Of a stretch of 5,960 nucleotides of DNA, positions 1-4,907 are shown piece by piece. The stretch is from Desulfobacula sp. (GTDB lineage Bacteria; Desulfobacterota; Desulfobacteria; Desulfobacterales; Desulfobacteraceae), in NCBI GenBank assembly GCA_027858355.1, contig JAQICW010000483.1, positions 1 through 5,960 on the forward strand, given 5' to 3'. The notes beneath the pieces are model-generated. The model searched no databases. It worked only from the letters and a program-made list of their open reading frames with translations, and was not told the DNA's origin. How positions within the stretch are numbered: position 1 is the stretch's first letter; the number at the start of each line of letters is the position of its first letter. The position numbers and the translations under genes were made by a program.

Positions 1-57
1 TTACATAATAATGTAATTTGATCATTAGGTCAAGTGCCTGATTTGACGTCCTTTTTT
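1..57. repeat. Small inverted repeats at the window edge, possible weak terminator
   Basis: TTACAT (1-6) and ATGTAA (11-16) form a perfect 6-bp inverted repeat with a 4-nt loop. GTCAA (29-33) and TTGAC (43-47) form a 5-bp repeat with a 9-nt loop, followed after four bases by six T (52-57). The second could be a weak Rho-independent terminator for a plus-strand gene lying before the window, but the stem is short and the T run is not adjacent to it. Low confidence. Confidence 0.25.
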
Positions 58-61
58 GAAT

Positions 62-88
62 GAATATTGAGAATACTGCTCAATATTC
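62..88. repeat. Perfect 10-bp inverted repeat (hairpin or operator)
   Basis: GAATATTGAG at 62-71 is the exact reverse complement of CTCAATATTC at 79-88, with a 7-nt loop. No T run follows on the plus strand, so it is not a typical terminator. It lies about 110 bp before the 90-aa gene at 198, where it could act as a regulator binding site or a leader RNA hairpin. The repeat is certain; its role is not known. Confidence 0.6.
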
Positions 89-197
89 TTATAAATCAAC
101 AATGTTGTTAAGTGATAAGTTATTGTAATTATTGATTAATTTAAAATCCAACGGCCTGCTGGGACAATAGGACTGGAAATATCTAAGAAAAAGATAA

Positions 198-470
198 ATG
201 GATATGCTTTCCACCCTTTTCGGCAGGATTAATGAACAATCAAAAGATATTCTTAATGATCAATCTGCATCTGAACAAGAAAAATATTTAAAGCTGTATG
301 ATCATATCAAAAAGTCAGACAAGATCATTGCCGACTGCTTTAACGATTGGCGCAGATCAAATATATGGTTAAAAATTCAATTTCTCAGGAAGTATGATCT
401 TTTAACAGATGCACACCTGGATCAAATGTCTGATGGACCTAGAACCCTGATTGATCATTATCAATCTTGA
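198..470 (+). CDS. Hypothetical 90-aa protein
   Basis: No family is recognised. The protein is charged and probably mostly helical: residues 10-45 hold many E, K, D and Q with scattered hydrophobics, and residues 51-68 have an aromatic and basic stretch (DWRRSNIW, then QFLRKYDLL). It has no signal peptide, membrane segment or cysteine pattern, so a small soluble cytoplasmic protein is likely. The start is uncertain. ATG 198 and ATG 204 are both possible, and neither has a good Shine-Dalgarno site, only an A-rich AAGAAAAAGAT just upstream. The amino acid mix looks like real protein rather than chance, but the weak ribosome site keeps confidence moderate. The neighbour on the right is the interrupted frame at 496. 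No function is proposed. Confidence 0.5.
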   Translation: MDMLSTLFGRINEQSKDILNDQSASEQEKYLKLYDHIKKSDKIIADCFNDWRRSNIWLKIQFLRKYDLLTDAHLDQMSDGPRTLIDHYQS

Positions 471-495
471 AACAAAAGGGTTTGAAAAAAGGGCT

Positions 496-741
496 ATGAC
501 TAAGCAAAAGAAAAAATTGACTCCTGTGGAAACTCGACAGAAAATGATTTCAATTGATGCAAGACTTCCATGAGAAGTAATTTTGGACCCACAACCTGAA
601 TTATGGAGAATTTATCCTATTCTGAAAAAGACGATTCTAATAAATATAGATCATTGCGTTTGGATGCCTGCACAGACCTCCAATTTAAATTTCATACTAA
701 ATTTTTATCAATATCCATCCTTCCATGTAAAATACCTATGA
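496..741 (+). pseudogene. Interrupted short reading frame, possible gene remnant
   Basis: An ATG at 496 opens a lysine-rich 25-aa peptide (MTKQKKKLTP...ISIDARLP) that ends at TGA 571-573. The same frame then stays open to TGA 739-741 and reads LDPQPELWRIYPILKK soon after the stop. The text on both sides of the TGA looks like protein, so one base change may have broken a small gene. The last 50 bp overlap the opposite-strand parE gene, so that part is probably not genuine. There is no well-spaced ribosome binding site (GGG lies only 2 nt before the ATG). No family is recognised. It could equally be non-coding DNA or an intact 25-aa peptide. Confidence 0.25.
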
Positions 742-985
742 TATCAATATGCTTGTCAGACTGAAGATAGAAAACGATGTGTTTCCCTACTAAAAATGAA
801 TAATATCCGGGTCTGATTTCAGATCTTTGTTGTCCTATTTCCGGGGTCTCAGCAAGTTGATTAAGTTTATCCTCTATATCTTGAAGATATTTTTCTGCCC
901 GCTTTTCTCCCCAAGTGTCAACTGAATAGTTCCAGATTTCTATTAAATCAGATTTTGCAGCTGGAGTTAGGCGATATTTAGGCAT
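692..985 (-). CDS. parE: RelE/ParE-superfamily toxin of a type II toxin-antitoxin system
   Basis: The 97-aa protein has the size and pattern of ParE toxins. It opens with a short beta strand (MPKYRLTPAAKSDL) leading into the usual helical pair with W18 and W25 and the RAEKYLQDIEDKLNQLAETPEIGQQR stretch cut at residue 54. R58 and G60 (IRPGYYSF) follow, then the strand HIVFYL (69-74) and the C-terminal signature ILHGRMD (85-91). Most characterised ParE toxins poison DNA gyrase, whereas RelE relatives cut mRNA on the ribosome; the sequence and the ParD partner favour the ParE branch, but the target is inferred. Its ATG overlaps the last 8 nt of parD, so the two are translationally coupled, and GAGG lies about 7 nt upstream of the start. 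No residue loss is obvious and the toxin looks intact. Transcription should come from the parD promoter. Confidence 0.9.
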   Translation of the reverse strand: MPKYRLTPAAKSDLIEIWNYSVDTWGEKRAEKYLQDIEDKLNQLAETPEIGQQRSEIRPGYYSFLVGKHIVFYLQSDKHIDIIGILHGRMDIDKNLV

Positions 986-1226
986 TCTTTGCCTCTTTAA
1001 TAATATCGGTTACTGACTCCTTAATAAATTTGCCCTGTTCCGCTTGTTCTGCACCAATTGCCAAGCGTTTTTTTAATATTTCAAGTTTTATTTGTTGAAC
1101 AAACTCCTCATTGCTTTCCCAGAACCTCAATGCATCTCTTATTACCTCGCTGGCATTGTTGTAATAACCTGATGCTACTCTTTCCTTAACCTTGACCTCA
1201 AGCTCGGGGGTAAGGGAAATATGCAT
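978..1226 (-). CDS. parD: ParD-family antitoxin (ribbon-helix-helix)
   Basis: The 82-aa protein matches ParD antitoxins in length and layout. The N-terminal strand MHISLTPELE and the two helices with YYNNASEVIRDALR (21-34) form a ribbon-helix-helix DNA-binding domain. Residues 38-82 (EEFVQQIKLEILKKRLAIG and onward) form the acidic and basic helical tail that wraps the toxin in this family. It neutralises the ParE encoded just downstream and, as a dimer or with ParE, should repress its own promoter. The start is firm: AGGAGG lies 6 nt before the ATG. The likely target is the 27-bp palindrome at 1324-1350, about 100 bp upstream and lying over the -35 box. Antitoxin first, an 8-nt overlap and intact lengths all indicate a working addiction module. 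Confidence 0.92.
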   Translation of the reverse strand: MHISLTPELEVKVKERVASGYYNNASEVIRDALRFWESNEEFVQQIKLEILKKRLAIGAEQAEQGKFIKESVTDIIKEAKNA

Positions 1227-1312
1227 CTTGCACCTCCTTTTAAAAATAATAATTCATTGATATGATAAATCTTTGAGTTTGTAGATAAATCAACCCAAAA
1301 CAACTATGAATT

Positions 1313-1340
1313 ATAATAGCAGTAATACAAACATTGTCAA
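1313..1340 (-). promoter_or_regulatory. Promoter of parD-parE
   Basis: Read on the minus strand, a perfect -35 box TTGACA (1335-1340) is followed after 16 bp by TATTAT (1313-1318), a good -10. A perfect TATAAT also sits at 1310-1315, but with a 19-bp gap. Transcription would start near 1303-1306, giving a leader of about 80 nt before the parD ATG. The -35 box lies at the centre of a palindrome, so repression by the antitoxin is the natural reading. Confidence 0.65.
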
Positions 1341-1350
1341 TCTTTGTATT
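1324..1350. promoter_or_regulatory. 27-bp palindromic operator over the parDE -35 box
   Basis: AATACAAA (1324-1331) and TTTGTATT (1343-1350) are exact inverted repeats, and the inner ATTG-T-CAAT (1333-1341) has the same centre, base 1337. Of the 13 symmetric pairs, 12 match; only C1332/C1342 fails. The centre overlaps the TTGACA box (1335-1340), so a bound dimer or tetramer would block RNA polymerase. ParD-type ribbon-helix-helix proteins bind such sites; that this one is bound by the adjacent ParD is inferred. Confidence 0.65.
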
Positions 1351-1373
1351 GAGATATAGATAAGACATATCAT

Positions 1374-1475
1374 TCAGACAGTCCCTGAGAGTGCTGTATT
1401 TAGAATATAGAATCTCACTGTCTTGGTCCCCGTCCCGGGAATATTGATCTCCATACCTGCGTGGCTGTTATCCAT
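1374..1475 (-). pseudogene. Possible 5' remnant of a HAD-like hydrolase gene
   Basis: A 33-codon frame on the minus strand runs from ATG 1475, with an internal ATG at 1454, to TGA 1374. From the inner ATG it reads MEINIPGTGTKTVRFYILN. This resembles, from memory, the N-terminus of small soluble HAD-fold proteins, which begin with an EI.IPG.G motif and then a strand ending in a D.NGTLA or D.TGTLS phosphatase motif. Here that motif is missing or garbled (LNTALSGTV) and the frame ends, so if the resemblance is real this is a decayed fragment without the catalytic aspartate. There is no good ribosome binding site. Its GC-rich composition fits the neighbouring transporter region. A chance match over about 15 residues is a real possibility. 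Confidence 0.22.
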
Positions 1476-1580
1476 AAAATTGTTTCAGATGTATGAACCC
1501 TGCCAGGTCCCCCCGATCTGTGAGATCTTGTTCATAGCTGAGTGCCTGCAATACCGGGGGAGGATCACGGAAGATCTTGG

Positions 1581-1609
1581 TTGACAGGATTTCAATAAAC
1601 AAGTAGTGT
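1581..1609 (+). promoter_or_regulatory. Candidate promoter of the MFS transporter gene
   Basis: A perfect TTGACA (1581-1586) is followed after 17 bp by TAGTGT (1604-1609), which keeps the T, A and final T of the -10 consensus. Transcription would begin near 1616, leaving a leader of about 34 nt that contains the AAGGA ribosome site. The -10 box is poor, so an activator may be needed. No clear operator is seen beside it. Confidence 0.4.
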
Positions 1610-1649
1610 CAGCGCTTTAACATTCCGGGAGACATAAAGGAACCCTCAC

Positions 1650-3035
1650 ATGAAACAGACAGCAGCCACTCTCTCTGAAACGTCAGACTTCCGGTTTGAG
1701 CTGGCCAGATGGTCCATATTCGCCATTCTCATCCTCACCTATATTTTGGTCTATTTTCACCGCATGGCCCCGGGGGTGGTCTCTGAATTTCTCATGGCAG
1801 ACTTTAACATCAGCGGTACCCGTCTGGGGGCCTTGTCCGCCATTTATTTTGCCGTCTATGCTCTGATGCAGATCCCCTCAGGTGTTATTGCCGATACCCT
1901 GGGAACCCGAACATCCATTATCTCCGGCAACCTGGTGGCCGGTCTGGGCTCGATTCTTTTCGGCATGGCGACCGGATTTGAAATGGCCTGTGCTGGCCGG
2001 TTCTTGGTGGGGCTCGGAGTCTCTGTGGTCTTTATTTCCATCATGAAAAACAACTCGGTCTGGTTCCACGAAAAGGTTTTTGGCATCATGAGCGGCCTGA
2101 CCCTTCTTTTCGGAAATCTTGGGGCTGTCATGGCTGCCGGCCCCCTGGCTCAAGTCCTGACTATTTTTCACTGGCGTACGGTTTTCTTAGTGATAGGGGC
2201 CATTTCACTCTGTCTGGCCTTGGTCGGATTTTTACTGGTCAGAAACAAACCCCAGGATATGGGCTTTGATCCGCCCAATACCTATACAGGTCAATTCCAA
2301 ACTCAAAATAAGCATTGGCTGACCAATCTTAAGGATGTGGTCATGACCCTAGGGGTCTGGCCCGGATTCTGGGTGCAACTGGGCATGATCGGTAGCAGCT
2401 ATGCCTTTATGGGACTCTGGGGTATGCCCTATCTGCGGGACGTCCATGGCTTGAGCCGGTCCTTTGCAGCCAATCACATGACCATCCAGTTGCTGAGTTT
2501 TGCCCTGGGCGCGCTGTTCTGGGGATGGATATCTGATAAAACCGGCAGGCGAAAACCCTTTCTTATACTGGCTGCTACAGCTTATGTCCTGTCCTGGCTC
2601 ATGCTCATGTATCTGCCATGGACGCCGGGGATAACCGGCTTCGTCATCTTTGCCTTTATGGGATTTTCAGCATCGGGCTTTGTCATCACTTTTGCCGCAG
2701 CAAAGGAAATTGTCCATCCACAGCTTTCCGGTATGGGTGTCAGCGTGGTTAACACCGGTTGCTTCATCGGCACCGCCCTGACCCAACCTCTGTTCGGCTA
2801 TATTGCTGACCTGACCTGGGACGGTACCATGGCAAACGGCGTCCGGATTTACAGCGCCAACGACTACCAGAACAGTTTCATCGCCCTGATCATCTTCTCG
2901 ATCCTAGCCTTGGCAGCAACCTTCAGGGTCAGGGAAACCTATTGCCGGAACAGTTTTGAAAAGAATTCATGCGGTCTGAAATCGGCCATCCAACCCTGCA
3001 TGACCCCTTCTACAAAAAGTAAACATTATCTTTGA
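1650..3035 (+). CDS. Major facilitator superfamily (MFS) transporter
   Basis: A 461-aa inner-membrane protein of the usual MFS length with about 12 hydrophobic segments in two halves. The first helix is residues 21-37. After the second helix comes the family loop motif GVIADTLGTR (78-87), with G78, D82, G85 and R87 in place; its copy in the second half is GWISDKTGRR (292-301). The hydrophilic central loop is about residues 198-232, and the last helix ends near 425. The start is supported by AAGGA 8 nt upstream and by the ordinary short cytoplasmic N-terminus. The 30-residue tail after the last helix is polar and unremarkable. MFS proteins move small solutes by uniport, symport or antiport; no substrate can be named here, and no enzyme gene is next to it to suggest one. 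It appears monocistronic. Its GC content and codon use are visibly higher than those of the AT-rich genes on both sides, so it and they probably have different histories. Confidence 0.9.
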   Translation: MKQTAATLSETSDFRFELARWSIFAILILTYILVYFHRMAPGVVSEFLMADFNISGTRLGALSAIYFAVYALMQIPSGVIADTLGTRTSIISGNLVAGLGSILFGMATGFEMACAGRFLVGLGVSVVFISIMKNNSVWFHEKVFGIMSGLTLLFGNLGAVMAAGPLAQVLTIFHWRTVFLVIGAISLCLALVGFLLVRNKPQDMGFDPPNTYTGQFQTQNKHWLTNLKDVVMTLGVWPGFWVQLGMIGSSYAFMGLWGMPYLRDVHGLSRSFAANHMTIQLLSFALGALFWGWISDKTGRRKPFLILAATAYVLSWLMLMYLPWTPGITGFVIFAFMGFSASGFVITFAAAKEIVHPQLSGMGVSVVNTGCFIGTALTQPLFGYIADLTWDGTMANGVRIYSANDYQNSFIALIIFSILALAATFRVRETYCRNSFEKNSCGLKSAIQPCMTPSTKSKHYL

Positions 3036-3057
3036 AAGCCAATACACCTATAGATAC

Positions 3058-3098
3058 AGAGTTTTACAATAAAGCTTCCAGCAACTCGGGAAAACTCT
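3058..3098. repeat. 8-bp inverted repeat downstream of the MFS gene
   Basis: AGAGTTTT (3058-3065) and AAAACTCT (3091-3098) are exact inverted repeats 25 nt apart. The long loop and the lack of a following T run make it a poor terminator. It may be part of the insertion-sequence remnant to its right. The repeat is real; its role is unknown. Confidence 0.35.
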
Positions 3099-3102
3099 TA
3101 CC

Positions 3103-3150
3103 GGGGTCAATATCATGCTGAATGGGGTCAAAGTTGGACGCTGATTAACA
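3103..3150. mobile_element. Possible IS21-type terminal remnant
   Basis: GGGGTCAA occurs at 3103-3110 and again at 3124-3131, exactly 21 bp apart, and each copy is followed by a similar tail (ATGCTGAAT, then ACGCTGATT). Read on the minus strand from 3150 the end begins TGTTAATC and then shows TTGACCCC twice. A TGT tip and several TTGACCCC-like repeats at about 20-bp spacing are features I associate with IS21-family ends, where they bind the transposase IstA. No istA or istB reading frame is present, so only an end remains; the other boundary is not visible. The tip adjoins a strong Shine-Dalgarno site at 3156-3163, which suggests an insertion point. Assignment is by memory of the family pattern. 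Confidence 0.35.
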
Positions 3151-3155
3151 ATAAT

Positions 3156-3163
3156 CACCTCCT
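3156..3163 (-). promoter_or_regulatory. Orphan Shine-Dalgarno site after the 114-aa gene
   Basis: On the minus strand AGGAGGTG lies directly after the TAA stop of the 114-aa gene. The only start nearby is a TTG at 3149-3151, which opens a frame of a few codons ending at TGA. Such a strong, well-placed site normally serves a next gene in an operon; here the sequence after it is the IS21-like end, so the gene it served may have been displaced or lost. Confidence 0.45.
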
Positions 3164-3508
3164 TTAGAGAGATGTGTAAACCAAAGAATTTGAAACATCG
3201 TTGCCTCTTTGCCCAGCTATTTTTAATGCGGCGGTAAGGGCGTATAGACCCTTTTCATCAACTCCGACCGCAACTTCTCTTTTATCTTTAAAAATCATTA
3301 CTAGATAAACCATGGGTTGGGCGGAAGAAACTTTTTCGACAATCGTCGGCATTTCTTTTATCGATTCAAGCTGATCTAAATCAAAACCAACCATTCTTTT
3401 CTCAATGAGTCGTTCTCTGAGGGTTGGCTTTACCCAGAAACGATTTTCGACTTCATCAAGAGTTACCATTCGACACTGATGTTTTTTATTGACATAAACT
3501 ATCTTCAT
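3164..3508 (-). CDS. Hypothetical 114-aa protein, last gene of the deacylase operon
   Basis: No family is recognised. The protein starts with a strand-like MKIVYVNKK, has a charged middle (TLRERLIEKRMVGFDLDQLESIKEM cut at residue 53) and two further strands, MVYLVMIF (66-73) and EVAVGVDEKGLY (78-89), followed by a helix (ALTAALKIAGQRG). This alternation of strands and helices suggests a small soluble alpha/beta protein. There is no signal peptide or membrane segment. The start is well supported: AGGAG lies 7 nt before the ATG. It is 146 nt downstream of the YbaK-family gene on the same strand, with a candidate small gene between them, so one transcript is likely. Another strong ribosome site follows its stop codon at once. 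Function unknown; a real gene is very likely. Confidence 0.7.
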   Translation of the reverse strand: MKIVYVNKKHQCRMVTLDEVENRFWVKPTLRERLIEKRMVGFDLDQLESIKEMPTIVEKVSSAQPMVYLVMIFKDKREVAVGVDEKGLYALTAALKIAGQRGNDVSNSLVYTSL

Positions 3509-3553
3509 TTTAAATCTCCTGCTTATTCGATAACCTATATGTCTTGAAACATT

Positions 3554-3619
3554 TCAGGTGACTTTGTTTTTCAGTTTTTGTTTAAGGATCCAGATCCTCA
3601 TAGCACCAAGCATAGCCAT
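3554..3619 (-). CDS. Candidate 21-aa cationic peptide
   Basis: The frame encodes MAMLGAMRIWILKQKLKNKV plus a final T. Its ribosome site is strong: GAGGTG, six bases matching the 16S tail, lies 6 nt before the ATG, the same spacing as in the upstream YbaK-family gene. It begins 35 nt after that gene's stop and ends 45 nt before the next start, so it fills the operon gap neatly. The N-terminal half is hydrophobic and the C-terminal half holds five lysines, a pattern of membrane-active or membrane-anchored micropeptides. No homologue is recognised. It may instead be a leader peptide or a chance frame. Confidence 0.4.
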   Translation of the reverse strand: MAMLGAMRIWILKQKLKNKVT

Positions 3620-3654
3620 CTTTAACACCTCTTTATCGGAGAGTTGGTAGAAGT

Positions 3655-4122
3655 CTAATCATATTTGCAGACGTCTACCCATTCTTTACAGCTTGAATAT
3701 TTTTCAAGTTCTTCTACAGTCATCCGTATTGAAGAATACCGGTCTCCGGCAGCTGGAATAACTTCCGAGTGTTTTTTCAGTGATACATCCAGGTAAACGT
3801 CAATTGGTTTCTTTAATCCGAAAGGACAAACTCCACCTATTGCATGTCCAGTATATTCCAAGGCCTCATCTTTATTGAGCATCTTGGCTTTTTTAGAAAA
3901 ATACCTTTTATATTTTTTATTATCAATCTTTGCTTTGCCAGCAACGACAATTAAGATCGGTTCCTCGTCAATTTTAAACGAAAGTGTCTTTCCTATCTGA
4001 TCAGGGTCTACTCCATGGGCTTGGGCAGCTTCTGCTACGGTCGCCGTGGAATTTTCTAAAACCATAACACGGTGGTCCATATTGTATTCTGAAAAATATT
4101 CAATAACAGTTTCTAATGACAT
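3655..4122 (-). CDS. YbaK/EbsC-family aminoacyl-tRNA deacylase
   Basis: The 155-aa protein has the length and signature of the YbaK/ProX editing family, cytoplasmic enzymes that hydrolyse wrongly charged tRNA (in known members Cys-tRNAPro or Ala-tRNAPro). Visible family marks are ATVAEAAQAHGV (27-38), the conserved lysine K45 in GKTLSFK, the KAKIDNKKYKRYF segment (63-75), the glycine loop GHAIGGVCPFG (92-102) that lines the active site, DVYLDVSL (108-115), and PAAGDRYSSIRMT (123-135). The C-terminus WVDVCK is typical of the bacterial subgroup I recall from clostridia and sulfate reducers. The start at 4122 is chosen because AGAGGT lies 6 nt upstream; the frame stays open for 34 more codons to 4224, but without a ribosome site and with no family similarity. 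Substrate specificity cannot be read from sequence. It is the first gene of a probable three-gene minus-strand operon. Confidence 0.87.
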   Translation of the reverse strand: MSLETVIEYFSEYNMDHRVMVLENSTATVAEAAQAHGVDPDQIGKTLSFKIDEEPILIVVAGKAKIDNKKYKRYFSKKAKMLNKDEALEYTGHAIGGVCPFGLKKPIDVYLDVSLKKHSEVIPAAGDRYSSIRMTVEELEKYSSCKEWVDVCKYD

Positions 4123-4161
4123 CTTGTAACCTCTATTCTTAAATTCGATCGTACCCGCAAA

Positions 4162-4190
4162 GATATAGTGAATATGAAATCCGTATACAA
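4162..4190 (-). promoter_or_regulatory. Candidate promoter of the YbaK-family operon
   Basis: On the minus strand TTGTAT (4185-4190) and TATATC (4162-4167) are 17 bp apart, each matching four of six consensus bases. The predicted start near 4155 gives a leader of about 33 nt and agrees with translation from 4122 rather than from the longer open frame. Moderate confidence because the boxes are imperfect in AT-rich DNA. Confidence 0.38.
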
Positions 4191-4224
4191 GGATAAAGTG
4201 ATCCTCTCCCAGGAAATTAAACAA

Positions 4225-4851
4225 AAGGTTTAACTAATTTTGAAGGAGTTTTTGAAAATCTAAAGAAGTGGGCTTAATCTTGATTTTGTTTTGTGACATC
4301 CGGCAAGTCAAAAAGGAAGGCTTTAAAAGAAACCGGACTACTGGTACTATAAACCGGGCGGTTCAGAAACCAAAAACCACCCCGGACTATTCCCTGTAAT
4401 CTAATTTTTTTACAAAAACAACCTACCACAATATATAGCACATAATTTTTTTATTTCCTTGTTACAGTTAGTCTCCAATTAACCGTAATAGCATTTTGAT
4501 TAATTTGATTTTGGCCTATCCTATATAATGGAATTTTGAATCTGAAACTGAAAAATCTATCCATACAGTATCTTGTATCATGGCAAATCCTAAAAAGCCC
4601 GGACTGGAGAACGAAGCGCTCGGTAGATTGGGGGATTTGACTCCTGATCGATTATACCATATATAGTCGCGAGTAATTCAATAGAATTATAGGGGGGCAT
4701 ATGAACTAAGTGGTCACTCAAAAATAATTTCACAGTTTTAATATGATTTGAAACAAAAAAATATATAGCTTTATTGGGTTTATACAGGTCATACACAAGA
4801 AAATATTATAAAAACAGGCAACTATAGCAGAAGGATTGTAAAGGATACTTG
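4225..4851. other. Long AT-rich gap with short repeats, no supported gene
   Basis: No coding region here has a ribosome site and protein-like content. A 68-codon minus-strand frame at 4590-4796 is judged chance. What can be seen is a bulged hairpin, CCGGG plus GGTT (4354-4363) pairing with AACC plus CCCGG (4375-4385), and copies of CCGGACT at 4333, 4382 and 4599. The two T runs (4405-4411 and 4446-4452) do not follow a stem closely. The left boundary of the insertion sequence must lie in or just after this region, but its terminal repeat cannot be identified because the other end is outside the window. Confidence 0.5.
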
Positions 4852-4880
4852 TTGACAAATGTTATAATTCCGCTTATTTT
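4852..4880 (+). promoter_or_regulatory. Promoter of the ISAzo13-type element
   Basis: A perfect -35 TTGACA (4852-4857) and a -10 TATTTT (4875-4880) are 17 bp apart. Transcription should begin near 4887. The -10 box and the start site lie within the large inverted repeat 4858-4907. A perfect TATAAT also occurs at 4863-4868 but lacks a -35 at a workable distance. This is the best promoter in the window for the gene at 4908. Confidence 0.65.
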
Positions 4881-4907
4881 GTAGAAAATAAGAGGAATTA
4901 TAACATT
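4858..4907 (+). promoter_or_regulatory. Large inverted repeat hiding the transposase ribosome site
   Basis: Bases 4858-4880 and 4885-4907 are inverted repeats with 22 of 23 pairs matching (only G4872/A4893 fails) and the 4-nt loop GTAG. The right arm ends at the base before the ATG and contains the ribosome site AGAGGA (4891-4896), so the RNA hairpin would block translation. The predicted start near 4887 means that mRNA from the element's own promoter lacks the left arm and is free, while read-through RNA would fold. This resembles the fold-back protection known for IS10 and IS50. As DNA, it could also be an operator for the winged-helix region of the encoded protein. Confidence 0.7.

Larger units (their letters stand above)
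1227..1649. other. Intergenic region between the divergent parDE and MFS genes
   Basis: The left part (to about 1370) is AT-rich and carries the parD Shine-Dalgarno site, promoter and operator. From about 1380 the base composition becomes richer in GC, like the transporter gene that follows, and this part holds the MFS candidate promoter and a possible gene vestige on the minus strand. No RNA gene or further coding region is seen. Confidence 0.6.

Noticed and set aside
19..457. Four TGATCA sites at 19, 258, 299 and 452
   Set aside because: More than expected by chance, but spacing is irregular, three lie in coding sequence and no longer shared motif surrounds them.
571..602. TGA 571 as a selenocysteine codon, with a weak stem at 579-602
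   Set aside because: The stem is short with a mismatch, the apical loop lacks the usual bacterial features, and no selenoprotein family is recognised around the TGA.
1856..2773. Three minus-strand frames inside the MFS gene
   Set aside because: They lie wholly opposite a well-supported membrane protein, and their proline-, arginine- and histidine-rich content is typical of antisense reading.
4123..4224. 34-codon upstream extension of the YbaK-family gene
   Set aside because: It has no ribosome site at its ATG and no family similarity, and it covers the candidate promoter; AGAGGT sits 6 nt before the ATG at 4122.
4600..4660. Minus-strand stretch with TCAAATCCCCC, like the T arm of a tRNA
   Set aside because: The matching 5' half of the T stem is poor, and no D arm, anticodon arm or acceptor partner can be found; it could at most be an attachment-site trace.
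4590..4796. 68-codon minus-strand frame in the long gap
   Set aside because: No recognisable family and no convincing ribosome site in AT-rich DNA; judged a chance frame.
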